From the NCBI GenBank assembly GCA_003511885.1, contig DOIX01000404.1, positions 493 to 12,602 of the forward strand: 12,110 nucleotides of DNA, given 5' to 3'. The translations under genes were made by a program, and so were the position numbers. The DNA is from Cyanobacteria bacterium UBA11153 (GTDB lineage Bacteria; Cyanobacteriota; Cyanobacteriia; Cyanobacteriales; Coleofasciculaceae). Below the pieces are notes generated by a model. It was not told the origin of the DNA and did not search any database. It saw only the letters and a program-made list of their open reading frames with translations. Shown piece by piece: positions 1-8,242 of this stretch (position 1 is the first letter of the stretch; each line of letters begins with the position of its first letter).

Positions 1-302
1 AACAGTCTTTACCGATAACTTCCGGATAAGTTTTACCCGCTAGCCGTGGTGAAATTAGCGAAAATTACGATAACTTTCCTGCCAAACAGTCGTTATCCAT
101 ATATTAAGGATAAGTTTTACCTGCTGAGATACCAAAGTTAGTGAAAATTACGGTAACTTTACCTTGCCTTAGCCGTCATCTATATACCAAACATGGGGTT
201 TTTCCTTAGCTTTGACGAAGTTATCGGAAAATTCGCTAACTTCACCTTGCCCAAGCCTTTTCCGGTAAGCGGTGGGAAGTTACCGAAAATTCGGCTAAAC
301 TA
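1..302. repeat. Array of spaced 27-bp imperfect palindromes upstream of tamB
   Basis: Four related 27-bp cores lie at 51-77, 134-160, 217-243 and 276-302. The shared plan is AAGTTA-n-CG, an A/T-rich centre (AAAATT), then CG-n-TAACTT, so each core is an imperfect inverted repeat; the copy at 217-243 has the best arms (GAAGTTA and TAACTTC). Core starts are 83, 83 and 59 bp apart. The cores belong to a longer degenerate tandem repeat of about 84 bp: AACAGTC recurs at 1 and 85, GGATAAGTTTTACC at 24 and 108, and ACCTTGCC follows cores 2 and 3. No ORF of note covers this stretch (1-347), so it is the whole upstream region of tamB that is visible. It could be an operator array, RNA hairpins in the leader, or an interspersed repeat family; the sequence alone does not decide. 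Confidence 0.75.
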
Positions 303-347
303 ACCGCTAAAGATGCTTTCCCTATCTGCTACTTTCCATTCTCGGCG

Positions 348-3300
348 ATGACTAATACTCCTAATCCCGATAATCAACCAGCGTCAACCCCTACTCCTCC
401 TGTCAAACGTTTCCGTTGGCGGCGTTTGTGGATTGGTGGGGGTGTAGTTTTTGTGGTAGTTTTGGCTTCCGGAATGACGGCGGGCTGGATTTTCGGGCAA
501 CGTTTTTTAGCGCCGATGGTGGCAGGGAATGTGGCGAAGTTACTAAATCGTCCCATGAAAATGGGGAAAGTGGAACGTTTGGCTTGGAATAGTTTGCGGT
601 TTGGGGCTTCGGAGTTACCTGCGACGGCGACAGATAGCGATCGCGCGACGATAACTGCGATCGAGGTGGCGTATAATCCTCTCAAGCTTCTTTTTCAATG
701 GCAGTTGGATTTGGATGTGACTTTGGTTAAGCCGAATATCTATATTGAACAAGATAGGGATAGTCGGTGGATAGCTACGGAAATTCAAAAGCTACCGGAA
801 GGGAGGTTGAAGGTTAATCTCCGGTTTTTACGTCTCCGTCATGGCAGTCTGGTTTTGGTGGGGAGGCAAGGGCAGGATAAGTTACAGTCTCCGGTGACGG
901 TAAGTTTGTCTGGTGGTAAGAGTCAGTTTTTGGATGATAATCGCCGGATTGTTTTTGATGCTTCCGGAAAAATGGGGCAAGATGGGAATTTTGCTGTGGC
1001 AGGGGAGTATCTGGCTCCGCCTCAACCGGAAGATATGGATGATGAGGCTGTGGTGCTGGAAAATTATAGTCGCACCAAGTTACGTTTCCAAGGAAATCAT
1101 ATTGATGCGGTGGAGTTGGGAAGGTTAATTTCTTTGCCTCTGACTTTACAGGCTGGTAAGGTGGGTGGAGATGTGGAGATTTTGTTTCAACCAAGTCAGC
1201 CTTTAGAGTTTTTGGGTGTGGCGAGTTTAAGTGAGGTGACGGCAAGAGTGCCTGCTTTGCCTCAAGCTTTTGCTAAAACTAATGGAATTTTACGGTTTCA
1301 GGGTACGAAAGTTTCTTTGGCAAGGGTGAAAACTCTATTCGGGCAAATTCCTCTGGAAGCTAATGGTTTTTTGGATACCCAAACGGATTTTAATTTAATT
1401 GCCCAAACTCAACCAATTACCCCAAAACAGGTTTTACAGACTTTTGGTCTGAAAAATCCTCCCGTACATATAACCGGAATGGTACAATCGACCGTGAAAG
1501 TTACTGGTCCTTTGGCTAAACCAATTGTTTCTGGTACGGTAAGGACAACTAAAAGTACCCAAATCGATAAGTTAAATTTTCGCACGATTACGGCTGGCTT
1601 TAAATTGGATACTTCTAAAATGGTGGCAGGCTTACCTAGATTGGAAGTGACTGGTTTTCGCGCTATCCCTGTTGTAGGTGGTGTGGTGCTGGGGAAAGGG
1701 ATAGTGGATTTGGGGGAAAAGGGGGGTTTGCGTTTTGAGGTTTTCGGAGATAAGTTACCAGGAAACGCGATCGCATCTATATATAATGTAGATATTCCTG
1801 TTCCGATTGGTGCTGTTTCGGGAAAGGCTCAGTTTTTTGGTCCTTTGAATAATCTTCGTCAACTTCGCGCTACTGGTAATGTCAGTTTGGCTTTGGCTGG
1901 TGGTAGGGTGAATGCGACTAATGTACAGTTTCTTAATCCTTGGCTTTCGGCTCAAGTTGAGGCTGTGGGTATCAATTTGGCGGGGTTAGCTGGAGTGTCT
2001 GGTAATTTTACTGGTCCTTTTTCTGGTAAGTTAGCGATCGCAATTAATTTAAGTCAGTCGGGTTTGTCTGGTGTGGCTAGTCGGGGAGCGGGAAGGCTGG
2101 ATTTGGCTGGCGGTAGGGTGAATATTGACAATCTGTCTCTGTTTCAAGGATTTTGGCAAACTAGTGTCTCGGCTAGGGATGTTGATTTGGGGAGGTTGTT
2201 TCCTGATTTTCCACTGCTAAGGCAAATTCCGGTTAATGCTAATTTTTCTTTAACAGGTCCGGTGGATAATTTTTCTATTGCTAAGGTTAATGGTAGGGGT
2301 AATGGGGATTTGGCTGTTGCTGGTGGCAGGGTGTTTGCTGGTGATATTCAAGTTGGTGGTGGAAGTTGGCGCAGTCTGATTCAGTTGGCGGGTATTGATT
2401 TAAAGAAGTTAATCCCTTCGACTCTATTTCCGATGCCGGATGCCCGATTTATGGGTATTTTTAATACTTCTGGCTCTTTATCTGGGTTTTCTCTGGCTTC
2501 TATTAATATATCGGGTGGCGGACAACTTCAAGTTGCTGGTGGTGTTGTCAGGATATCGGATGTGAGGGTTAATGGAGGTAAGTTTAGTACGAATATGGAA
2601 ACTGATGGGGTGGCTTTGGCTGAGTTAGTGCCTCAGTTGCCGCCTCAGTTTTCCGGGCGGATGGCAGGAAATTTTAATGTGGCGGGAAATTTAGGGAATT
2701 TAGCCCTAAATTCGATAACTGTTAGAGGTGATGGGAGGGTAAATTTTCCTGGCGGTTTGGTAAAGTTAGGGAATTTTCAGTTAGCCGAGGGTAAGTTTCG
2801 CAGTCTTATCCAAACCGATGGGATAGCTTTGGCTGATTTAGTGCCTCAATTACCGCCGCAGTTTGCTGGCAGTGTGGGGGGAAATTTTCAGATAGCGGGA
2901 AATTTAGCCAATTTTTCCCCAACTGCGATCGCGCTTAGTGGTGCTGGTACTGTAAATATAGGTAGTGGTAGTCTGAATTTAGGGGATTTGGCTTTAGCTG
3001 ATGGCAAGTTTCGCAGCAATATCGGAGCCACAAATCTGGATATCGGAAATTTAATCCCCCAAATACCGCCGCAGTTAGCCGGAATTATAGATGGAAGGTT
3101 TAGTGTCGCGGGAAATTTAGCCAATTTTTCACCAACTGCGATCGCTGCTAAGGGTAGCGCTACTCTAAATATAGGTGATGGTACGGTTAATTTATGGGAT
3201 CTGGCCTTAGCTGATGGGAAGTTTCGCACCAATATCCAAACCGATGGGATAGAGTTAGCTGGTTTAGTGCCGCAATTACCGCCTCAATTTACTGGCACTC

Positions 3301-6300
3301 TGGCTGGAAACCTTAACTTAACTGGAAACCTCGCCAATTTATTGCCAACTGCTATAACAGGAAAAGGTAGCGCCAGACTAAATATCGGTAACGACAGCCT
3401 TAACCTATCCAATATCGAAATAGCCGCAGGCAAATTTCACACCAATATCCAAACCGACGGGATAGAGTTAGCTGGCTTAGTGCCGCAATTACCGCCTCAA
3501 CTTACTGGCACTCTGGCTGGAAACCTTAACTTAACTGGAAACCTCGCCAATTTATCGCCAACAGCCATAACAGGAAAAGGCAACGCCAGACTAAATATCG
3601 GTAACGACAGCCTTAACCTATCCAATATCGAAATAGCTGCAGGCAAATTTCACACCAATATCCAAACCGACGGGATAAACCTAGCCGACTTAGTGCCGCA
3701 ATTACCAGGAAATATTGCCGGAAACTTTAACCTAACGGGAAACCTAGAGAATTTATCGCCAAACAACATCAGCGGAAACGGCAATGGAAAAATAGAAATA
3801 GCCTCCGGCGCGATCGCAGCCAATGATATTATCCTCAATAACGGTAACATCCAAGCCACCCTCACACCAACCAATATCGAATTAGCCAAAATTTCCCCAC
3901 AACTACAAGGAATCCTAAACGGCACCCTAAATATAAGAGGAAACCTCAATAACTTCAGCCCCAACACCATCGCCCGAAACATCAGAATAGACGGTAAACT
4001 CAACTTTAGCCAAGGATTACCCGGAATCAAAGGACCCCTTGCTACAGAATTTCAATGGCAAGGCAACGGCATCCAAATCCAACAAGCCACAGCACCAGAA
4101 TTATCAGCCCATGGATTTATCGGAATTAACCCCAACTTCGGCGCAAACATAAACGCCATCACCCAAATTAACCTGAATATAGATGCCCAAAACCTCAACC
4201 TAGGAGAAATTTCCGCCTACTTACCCGCCGCCCCAATCCAACTCGGAGGGGGACTTGACTTCCATGGTATAATTGAAGGGACGCTCATTTCGCCCAATAT
4301 CCAAGGAAAAATAGCCCTAAAAAACTTTAATTTTAACGGGATGGAATTTGAAGCCTTACTAGGAGGAGAGATAGAAACAAGAGGCGGGAAAGGGATAGAA
4401 ATAAAAATAGAAGGAGAAAGAGACACAATCAAGATTGCCTTAGACAGAGACTATCTACCAAGATGGTTTAAGATAAAACAAGGGGAAGCGATCGCACGAG
4501 GGAGGAGGAGAGAAGATATTTTAGAAATAAACACCGAAAAATTCCCCATTGAGATAATCCAGAAAGTCAGTCCCCTACCAGCCGCCATAGCGACACAGAA
4601 ATTAAGCGGATACATATCGGGGAAAGTAAAGATAAACTTAAGGACATTTGATCTAGATATGGAGGAAGGGATTGCGATCGCAGGAGAGATATTCAAGCCT
4701 CAAGAAGAAAACACCAACAACCCTGCCGACAGTAACCAATATACCATCATCTCCGGCAAATTAAAATCCACCCCGCAAGGACCCGAATTCCAAGGCAACA
4801 TAGATATAGTAAAAGGACAACTACCAGTCTTAGTAGCATTGTGGCAACTCTTCGACGCAAGCAAAGCCCAACTTAACTTTCCCACTACCCCCGAAATCAC
4901 TCAAGTAGGATTACCCAAATCGCCATTAGAAATCCAACTCCGTCGTTTTTCCGAAATTACCGCCCTACTTACGCAAGAAAAAGCCAAAAGAAAAGAAATA
5001 TCACCCCTACCAGAAATAAGCGAAATCCAAGGAATCTTCACCGGAAACATCAAATTAAATATAAACCCCAGCACCGGAATTAACGCCGAATTCAATATCC
5101 AAGGCAAAGACTGGAAATGGGGAGGCTTGCCCACCAGCCAAGTAACTGCCAATGGTACTTTTAAAGATGGGATATTAACCCTGCTACCAGTCGAAATAAA
5201 ATTAGGAGGAGAAGAAAATACCGCAACCTTTTCCGGCACAATTGGCGGCGCAATCCAATCAGGCAAATTAGAATTAAAAAAAGTACCCATCGCCCTAATT
5301 AGAGAATTTGTCAACCTGCCACCAGCCATTGGCTTCGGCGGAAAGATTAATGGTAGCGCCAATCTAGCTGGTAATTTAGCCAATCCCCAAGCCAGAGGAG
5401 AATTCACAGTAGATGATGCCAGCCTCAACCAAGAAAAAGTAAAATCATTTGCGGGAAGTTTCAGTTATGAAAACGCCCGTCTCAACTTTGACGCAGAAAG
5501 TATTTTAGCAGACAACTCCGATCCGATTAAACTTACAGGAAGTATCCCTTACAAACTGCCATTCCCCGATACAGTTTCCCCCGAAAATAACGAACTAAAT
5601 TTAGACATCAACGTCAAAGACAAAGGATTAGCCATATTAGATATCCTCAGCCGCCAACAAATTGCTTGGGTAGATGGCAAAGGAGAAATAAAAGTCAACA
5701 TTAAAGGAAAACTTGACCTAGCCAAAAATCGTCCCACCGAGTTAAAAGCCACAGGAAGTGCCATTTTTAGCGATGCCACAATTGCCGCCCAAAGCATACC
5801 CGAAGAATTAACCAAAGTTAACGGAGAAATTCAATTAGAATTTGACAAAATTGACGTTAAAAAATTTAGCGGTTATTTTGGAGGAGGAGAAATTACCGCA
5901 TCAGGAACAATACCCATTTACGAACCCGTATCCCAGCCCAATCCCTTAAGCATAAATATACCAGATTTAACCCTAAACCTCAAAGGACGTTATAGTGGAG
6001 CAGTCAAAGGCAATATTATCCTATCAGGAGCAGCATTCGCTCCAGTATTAGGAGGTAAAATTGAACTATTTAATGGTAAAATTCCGCTACCGGATCAACC
6101 CGCAGAGACAGCGAATGTCAATACAAGTAGTGAATCCGACAATAGTATACCCATAGAATTCAATAACCTCGAAATTACCCTAGGGAAAAACACCCAAATT
6201 CGCCAAGCCCCAATTTTAAACTTCCTCGCCGAAGGAATTTTAACTATAAATGGTTCCTTCAATAACATCAAACCCAAAGGAGAAATAGACTTAAGAAGAG

Positions 6301-6980
6301 GACAAGTAAATATATTTACCACCCAATTCCGATTATCCAGAGGATATAATAATAAAGCCAGATTTATACCGGATCGCGGATTCGATCCAGAATTAGATGT
6401 AGAGCTAGTCACATCAGTAGCCGAAGCCACCCAAAGACGACTCCCCACCAACCCCCAATCCGCTGAAATTAGCGATACCGTTAATACCAGTTTTGGCTCA
6501 GTACAAACAGTAAGAGTACAAGCCAAAGTAATTGGTCCTGCCAGCCAACTAGCAGATAGACTAGAATTAACTAGTATCCCATCCCGCAGCGAATCAGAAA
6601 TTGTTGCCCTATTAGGAGGTAGTTTTGTCGATACATTTGGTACAGGAGACAGTACATTAGGATTAGCGAATCTAGCAGGCTCGGCAATATTAGGAGATAT
6701 CGGTAATTTTATTGGCGATACATTAAGATTAAGTGAATTTCGCCTATTTCCGACTATTATTACCAACGATGAAAGGCGGACATCCAGTTTAGGGATAGCC
6801 GCAGAAGCCGGAATCGATATTACTCGAAACTTATCGATTTCCGTATTAAAAGAATTGACAACGGATCAACCCGCACAATATAATTTACGATACCGAATTA
6901 ACGACAATCTTCTGCTACGAGGAGGTACAGATTTTTCCGGAGATAGTAGAGCAGTTATTGAATACGAGCAGCGCTTTTAA
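348..6980 (+). CDS. tamB: TamB-family (AsmA-like) giant envelope protein
   Basis: A 2210-residue protein of the TamB/DUF490 type. Residues 1-19 are Pro/Thr-rich, 20-26 are basic (KRFRWRR), and 27-50 form one hydrophobic signal-anchor; the rest is beta-rich Gly/Asn/Leu sequence without cysteine-rich or enzymatic motifs, expected in the periplasm. The conserved C-terminal TamB domain covers roughly 1780-2210, with a conserved-looking GEIDLRRGQVNIF stretch near 1980, and the protein ends in Phe. Known family: E. coli TamB has 1259 residues and partners the Omp85 protein TamA; chloroplast TIC236 is a plant homologue of about this length; these proteins are viewed as hydrophobic-groove bridges between inner and outer membrane. 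A lipid-transport or outer-membrane assembly role here is inferred. No tamA lies next to it in this window. Residues 530 to about 1230 are ten tandem 71-residue units. The ATG at 348 is chosen because it places the anchor at the N-terminus; no Shine-Dalgarno is visible. The frame is open and unbroken despite the repeats. Confidence 0.93.
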   Translation: MTNTPNPDNQPASTPTPPVKRFRWRRLWIGGGVVFVVVLASGMTAGWIFGQRFLAPMVAGNVAKLLNRPMKMGKVERLAWNSLRFGASELPATATDSDRATITAIEVAYNPLKLLFQWQLDLDVTLVKPNIYIEQDRDSRWIATEIQKLPEGRLKVNLRFLRLRHGSLVLVGRQGQDKLQSPVTVSLSGGKSQFLDDNRRIVFDASGKMGQDGNFAVAGEYLAPPQPEDMDDEAVVLENYSRTKLRFQGNHIDAVELGRLISLPLTLQAGKVGGDVEILFQPSQPLEFLGVASLSEVTARVPALPQAFAKTNGILRFQGTKVSLARVKTLFGQIPLEANGFLDTQTDFNLIAQTQPITPKQVLQTFGLKNPPVHITGMVQSTVKVTGPLAKPIVSGTVRTTKSTQIDKLNFRTITAGFKLDTSKMVAGLPRLEVTGFRAIPVVGGVVLGKGIVDLGEKGGLRFEVFGDKLPGNAIASIYNVDIPVPIGAVSGKAQFFGPLNNLRQLRATGNVSLALAGGRVNATNVQFLNPWLSAQVEAVGINLAGLAGVSGNFTGPFSGKLAIAINLSQSGLSGVASRGAGRLDLAGGRVNIDNLSLFQGFWQTSVSARDVDLGRLFPDFPLLRQIPVNANFSLTGPVDNFSIAKVNGRGNGDLAVAGGRVFAGDIQVGGGSWRSLIQLAGIDLKKLIPSTLFPMPDARFMGIFNTSGSLSGFSLASINISGGGQLQVAGGVVRISDVRVNGGKFSTNMETDGVALAELVPQLPPQFSGRMAGNFNVAGNLGNLALNSITVRGDGRVNFPGGLVKLGNFQLAEGKFRSLIQTDGIALADLVPQLPPQFAGSVGGNFQIAGNLANFSPTAIALSGAGTVNIGSGSLNLGDLALADGKFRSNIGATNLDIGNLIPQIPPQLAGIIDGRFSVAGNLANFSPTAIAAKGSATLNIGDGTVNLWDLALADGKFRTNIQTDGIELAGLVPQLPPQFTGTLAGNLNLTGNLANLLPTAITGKGSARLNIGNDSLNLSNIEIAAGKFHTNIQTDGIELAGLVPQLPPQLTGTLAGNLNLTGNLANLSPTAITGKGNARLNIGNDSLNLSNIEIAAGKFHTNIQTDGINLADLVPQLPGNIAGNFNLTGNLENLSPNNISGNGNGKIEIASGAIAANDIILNNGNIQATLTPTNIELAKISPQLQGILNGTLNIRGNLNNFSPNTIARNIRIDGKLNFSQGLPGIKGPLATEFQWQGNGIQIQQATAPELSAHGFIGINPNFGANINAITQINLNIDAQNLNLGEISAYLPAAPIQLGGGLDFHGIIEGTLISPNIQGKIALKNFNFNGMEFEALLGGEIETRGGKGIEIKIEGERDTIKIALDRDYLPRWFKIKQGEAIARGRRREDILEINTEKFPIEIIQKVSPLPAAIATQKLSGYISGKVKINLRTFDLDMEEGIAIAGEIFKPQEENTNNPADSNQYTIISGKLKSTPQGPEFQGNIDIVKGQLPVLVALWQLFDASKAQLNFPTTPEITQVGLPKSPLEIQLRRFSEITALLTQEKAKRKEISPLPEISEIQGIFTGNIKLNINPSTGINAEFNIQGKDWKWGGLPTSQVTANGTFKDGILTLLPVEIKLGGEENTATFSGTIGGAIQSGKLELKKVPIALIREFVNLPPAIGFGGKINGSANLAGNLANPQARGEFTVDDASLNQEKVKSFAGSFSYENARLNFDAESILADNSDPIKLTGSIPYKLPFPDTVSPENNELNLDINVKDKGLAILDILSRQQIAWVDGKGEIKVNIKGKLDLAKNRPTELKATGSAIFSDATIAAQSIPEELTKVNGEIQLEFDKIDVKKFSGYFGGGEITASGTIPIYEPVSQPNPLSINIPDLTLNLKGRYSGAVKGNIILSGAAFAPVLGGKIELFNGKIPLPDQPAETANVNTSSESDNSIPIEFNNLEITLGKNTQIRQAPILNFLAEGILTINGSFNNIKPKGEIDLRRGQVNIFTTQFRLSRGYNNKARFIPDRGFDPELDVELVTSVAEATQRRLPTNPQSAEISDTVNTSFGSVQTVRVQAKVIGPASQLADRLELTSIPSRSESEIVALLGGSFVDTFGTGDSTLGLANLAGSAILGDIGNFIGDTLRLSEFRLFPTIITNDERRTSSLGIAAEAGIDITRNLSISVLKELTTDQPAQYNLRYRINDNLLLRGGTDFSGDSRAVIEYEQRF
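1935..4043 (+). repeat. Ten in-frame 213-bp (71-aa) tandem units within tamB
   Basis: Taking the Gly before the Lys-Phe or aromatic position as the start, units begin at 1935, 2148, 2361, 2577, 2790, 3003, 3216, 3429, 3642 and 3843. Spacing is 213 bp throughout except one of 216 and a shorter 201 near the end, where the PPQ-containing segment is lost. The protein consensus runs GKF.TNIQTDGI.LA.LVPQLPPQ, then G.L.GNF.L.GNLANFSPTAI, then a Gly-rich link with N.G...NL..I..A. The first three and last units are diverged and the central ones are very similar. Such units probably add beta-strands to the elongated groove, which is inferred from the family fold. Confidence 0.88.
3216..3641 (+). repeat. 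Youngest tandem duplication in tamB (two 213-bp copies, 94% identical)
   Basis: Unit 3216-3428 and unit 3429-3641 differ at 12 of 213 positions by hand alignment. Four differences change the protein (Arg to His, Phe to Leu, Leu to Ser, Ser to Asn). In 11 of the 12 the upstream copy has G or T and the downstream copy has A or C. The high identity points to recent duplication or gene conversion between neighbouring units. Confidence 0.85.
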
Positions 6981-6983
6981 GTT

Positions 6984-7024
6984 AACAGATAATGGTAAGT
7001 TGCTACGCTTTTAATTTGTCTGTT
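6984..7024 (+). terminator. Weak candidate terminator after tamB
   Basis: The arms AACAGATAA (6984-6992) and TTGTCTGTT (7016-7024) can form a nine-pair stem with one G-U pair and a 23-base loop, starting three bases after the stop codon; T residues run into and just past the second arm. The loop is long and the stem is A/T-rich, so this is only a possibility. Confidence 0.2.
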
Positions 7025-7057
7025 TTGAGAGAAGGGTAGCAAGGGAAAAGAAAGCTG

Positions 7058-7094
7058 TAAAATCAATGGTTTGAGGAATTGAGAATGTCTTAAC
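7058..7094 (+). repeat. 37-bp element, copy upstream of the response regulator
   Basis: This 37-bp stretch matches the reverse complement of 10816-10852 at 35 of 37 positions. Both begin TAAAATCAATGGTTT (in this orientation) and end AGAATGTCTTAAC. Weaker similarity continues for about 20-30 bp on the 3' side (12 of the next 19 positions match, ending in CTATA). The copy ends 100 bp before the response-regulator start codon. It may be a shared regulatory element or two copies of a short interspersed repeat. Confidence 0.85.
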
Positions 7095-7109
7095 TTCCCG
7101 TAAGGTTCC

Positions 7110-7115
7110 TATAAT
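7110..7115 (+). promoter_or_regulatory. Candidate -10 box for the response regulator
   Basis: A perfect TATAAT lies 79 bp before the ATG at 7195, just downstream of the 37-bp element. No convincing TTGACA-like box is found 16-18 bp upstream. Cyanobacterial promoters with only a -10 box exist and usually depend on an activator, which would fit the adjacent element, but no start site can be read from sequence. Confidence 0.35.
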
Positions 7116-7145
7116 TTTCAGTTCCCATAATTTACAAACAAAGAA

Positions 7146-7181
7146 ACTATCAACTATCACCTATCAAACTATCAACTATCA
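7146..7181 (+). repeat. ACTATCA heptamer run
   Basis: Five heptamers: ACTATCA at 7146, 7153, 7168 and 7175, with CCTATCA at 7160 and one extra A at 7167. The run ends 13 bp before the response-regulator ATG, so it occupies the ribosome-loading region of that mRNA. Short tandem heptamers of this kind are common in filamentous cyanobacterial genomes. Confidence 0.85.
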
Positions 7182-7194
7182 ACCGTAAAAACCG

Positions 7195-7899
7195 ATGAAT
7201 ATTCTTATAGTTGAAGACGAATCGGAAATTGCCAAACTCATCCAAATTACTTTAGAAAGAGAAGGATTTACCTGTCACTCTTGTCGCGATGGATTTACTG
7301 CCTTACAAGTATTTCAACAACAACAGCCAGATGTCATTATTCTCGATTTAATGTTACCGGGATTAGATGGATTAGAAATTTGTGCCAGAATTCGTCAAAA
7401 ACCAGGAGCAAAGGATCCATATATTTTAATGTTAACTGCCAAAGGAGAAGAAATCGATAGAGTAATTGGTTTATCTACGGGTGCAGATGATTATATGGTG
7501 AAACCATTTAGCCCGATGGAATTAGTAGCGAGAATTAGGGCACTTTTGCGTCGGAGTTTGCGTCATGGAGGGCAAAGTTTAATTTATCGTACCAAAAATT
7601 TTACCTTAGATCCAGAACAACATTTAGCCAGTCGTATTTTGCCATCTGGGGAATTAGAAACTTTAGATTTAACTACTTTAGAATTTAACTTATTGACAAC
7701 ATTTATTAGTCAACCTGGTAGAGTTTGGAATCGGAGTCAATTGATTGATAAACTCTGGGGTAATGACTTCTTTGGCGATGAAAGGGTGGTGGATACTCAT
7801 GTGGCGCGATTGCGGAAGAAAATTGAACCGGATTCAGCTAATCCGATATTTGTGAAAACGGTAATTGGTGTTGGTTATAAGTTTGAGGATAAGGAATAG
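7195..7899 (+). CDS. OmpR/PhoB-family response regulator
   Basis: A 234-residue DNA-binding response regulator of full family length. The receiver domain (1-118) has the acidic pair Glu7-Asp8, the phosphoacceptor Asp51 in ILDLMLPGLDG, the switch Thr81 and Lys103 in VKPF. The C-terminal winged helix (about 130-231) shows the family landmarks LTTLEFNLL, a recognition-helix region with DERVVDTHVARLRKKIE, and the wing GVGYKFE. It should act in the cytoplasm as a phosphorylation-controlled transcription factor. The likely partner is the histidine kinase at 10932-12053, although a CHAT gene lies between them. The ATG at 7195 is chosen because the MNILIVEDE start is the standard receiver beginning; no Shine-Dalgarno is present. 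Possible targets include its own promoter, where a 37-bp element also found before the kinase lies upstream; that is inference. I do not assign a symbol, since several cyanobacterial OmpR-type regulators look alike at this level. Confidence 0.95.
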   Translation: MNILIVEDESEIAKLIQITLEREGFTCHSCRDGFTALQVFQQQQPDVIILDLMLPGLDGLEICARIRQKPGAKDPYILMLTAKGEEIDRVIGLSTGADDYMVKPFSPMELVARIRALLRRSLRHGGQSLIYRTKNFTLDPEQHLASRILPSGELETLDLTTLEFNLLTTFISQPGRVWNRSQLIDKLWGNDFFGDERVVDTHVARLRKKIEPDSANPIFVKTVIGVGYKFEDKE

Positions 7900-8242
7900 G
7901 GAGTGGGGACTGAATCCTTAATTATCAGGTGTGTTACCCTATGCTAAAGATAACAACCCTAAAATATCCTTGGGTGTAGGCTCGGTGAGAATTTTGCTAA
8001 TTGGGGAGAATTTGGGTAGGGGTGTTAGCGTTAGCGAGAGCTATGCGTTAGCCCAGGATTCGCGCAATTATCTGATTGGGTAAATCAGGATGTCAAGAGG
8101 CGAATCCTTCACCCTCTCCTCAGCAATCAAAACAAACAATATACCCAACAGGGGTATTGAAAAAGAAAACTACATAAGGTAAAACTATTGAGAGATATAG
8201 GTTAGCGAATGACTCACACTAACACCTATCCTCAAATTGCTT
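7900..8242. other. Intergenic region before the CHAT gene, no gene seen
   Basis: These 343 bases hold no supported gene; the longest + strand ORF with ATG is 30 codons (8090-8182) with no recognisable features. GTTAGC occurs three times (8024, 8030 and 8047) around a partly palindromic stretch, resembling other cyanobacterial interspersed short repeats. A small hairpin lies at 8072-8088 (CTGATT and AATCAG around GGGTA). No strong terminator with a T run follows the response regulator, so read-through into the CHAT gene is possible. Confidence 0.6.
8157..8185 (+). promoter_or_regulatory. Weak candidate promoter for the CHAT gene
   Basis: TTGAAA at 8157-8162 is followed, after a 17-bp spacer, by TAAAAC at 8180-8185, which matches four of six positions of a -10 consensus. 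The predicted start of transcription would lie about 50 bp before the ATG at 8243. The match is ordinary for A/T-rich DNA. Confidence 0.25.

Larger units (their letters stand above)
637..4681. repeat. HIP1 octamers (GCGATCGC), eight copies
   Basis: GCGATCGC occurs at 637, 1767, 2034, 2925, 3138, 3810, 4488 and 4674, all inside tamB. The copies at 2925 and 3138 are exactly 213 bp apart because they sit in neighbouring repeat units. HIP1 is the highly iterated palindrome typical of many cyanobacterial genomes, so it supports the taxonomic assignment. I found none in the other 5.1 kb of the window. Confidence 0.85.

Noticed and set aside
1..302. CRISPR array
   Set aside because: The repeated cores are imperfect, the sequence between them is itself related, and there are no cas genes in the window.
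1935..4043. Filamentous adhesin or secreted repeat protein instead of TamB
   Set aside because: Gly/Asn-rich beta repeats can look like adhesins, but the single N-terminal anchor, AsmA-like start and conserved C-terminal TamB domain fit TamB.
6095..6766. 223-codon open frame on the minus strand within the tamB 3' part
   Set aside because: It lies fully opposite the conserved TamB domain, has no recognisable domain, and long antisense frames are expected where the coding strand is so skewed. The same applies to minus-strand frames at 374-685, 814-1245, 2888-3232, 3650-4030, 4217-5428 and 5549-5815.
8090..8182. 30-codon + strand ORF before the CHAT gene
   Set aside because: No ribosome binding site, no hydrophobic segment or motif, and length within chance expectation.
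8237..8242. TTG at 8237 as the CHAT start
   Set aside because: An ATG two codons later gives a standard signal peptide (MRLPR plus hydrophobic run); TTG is less common and adds nothing.
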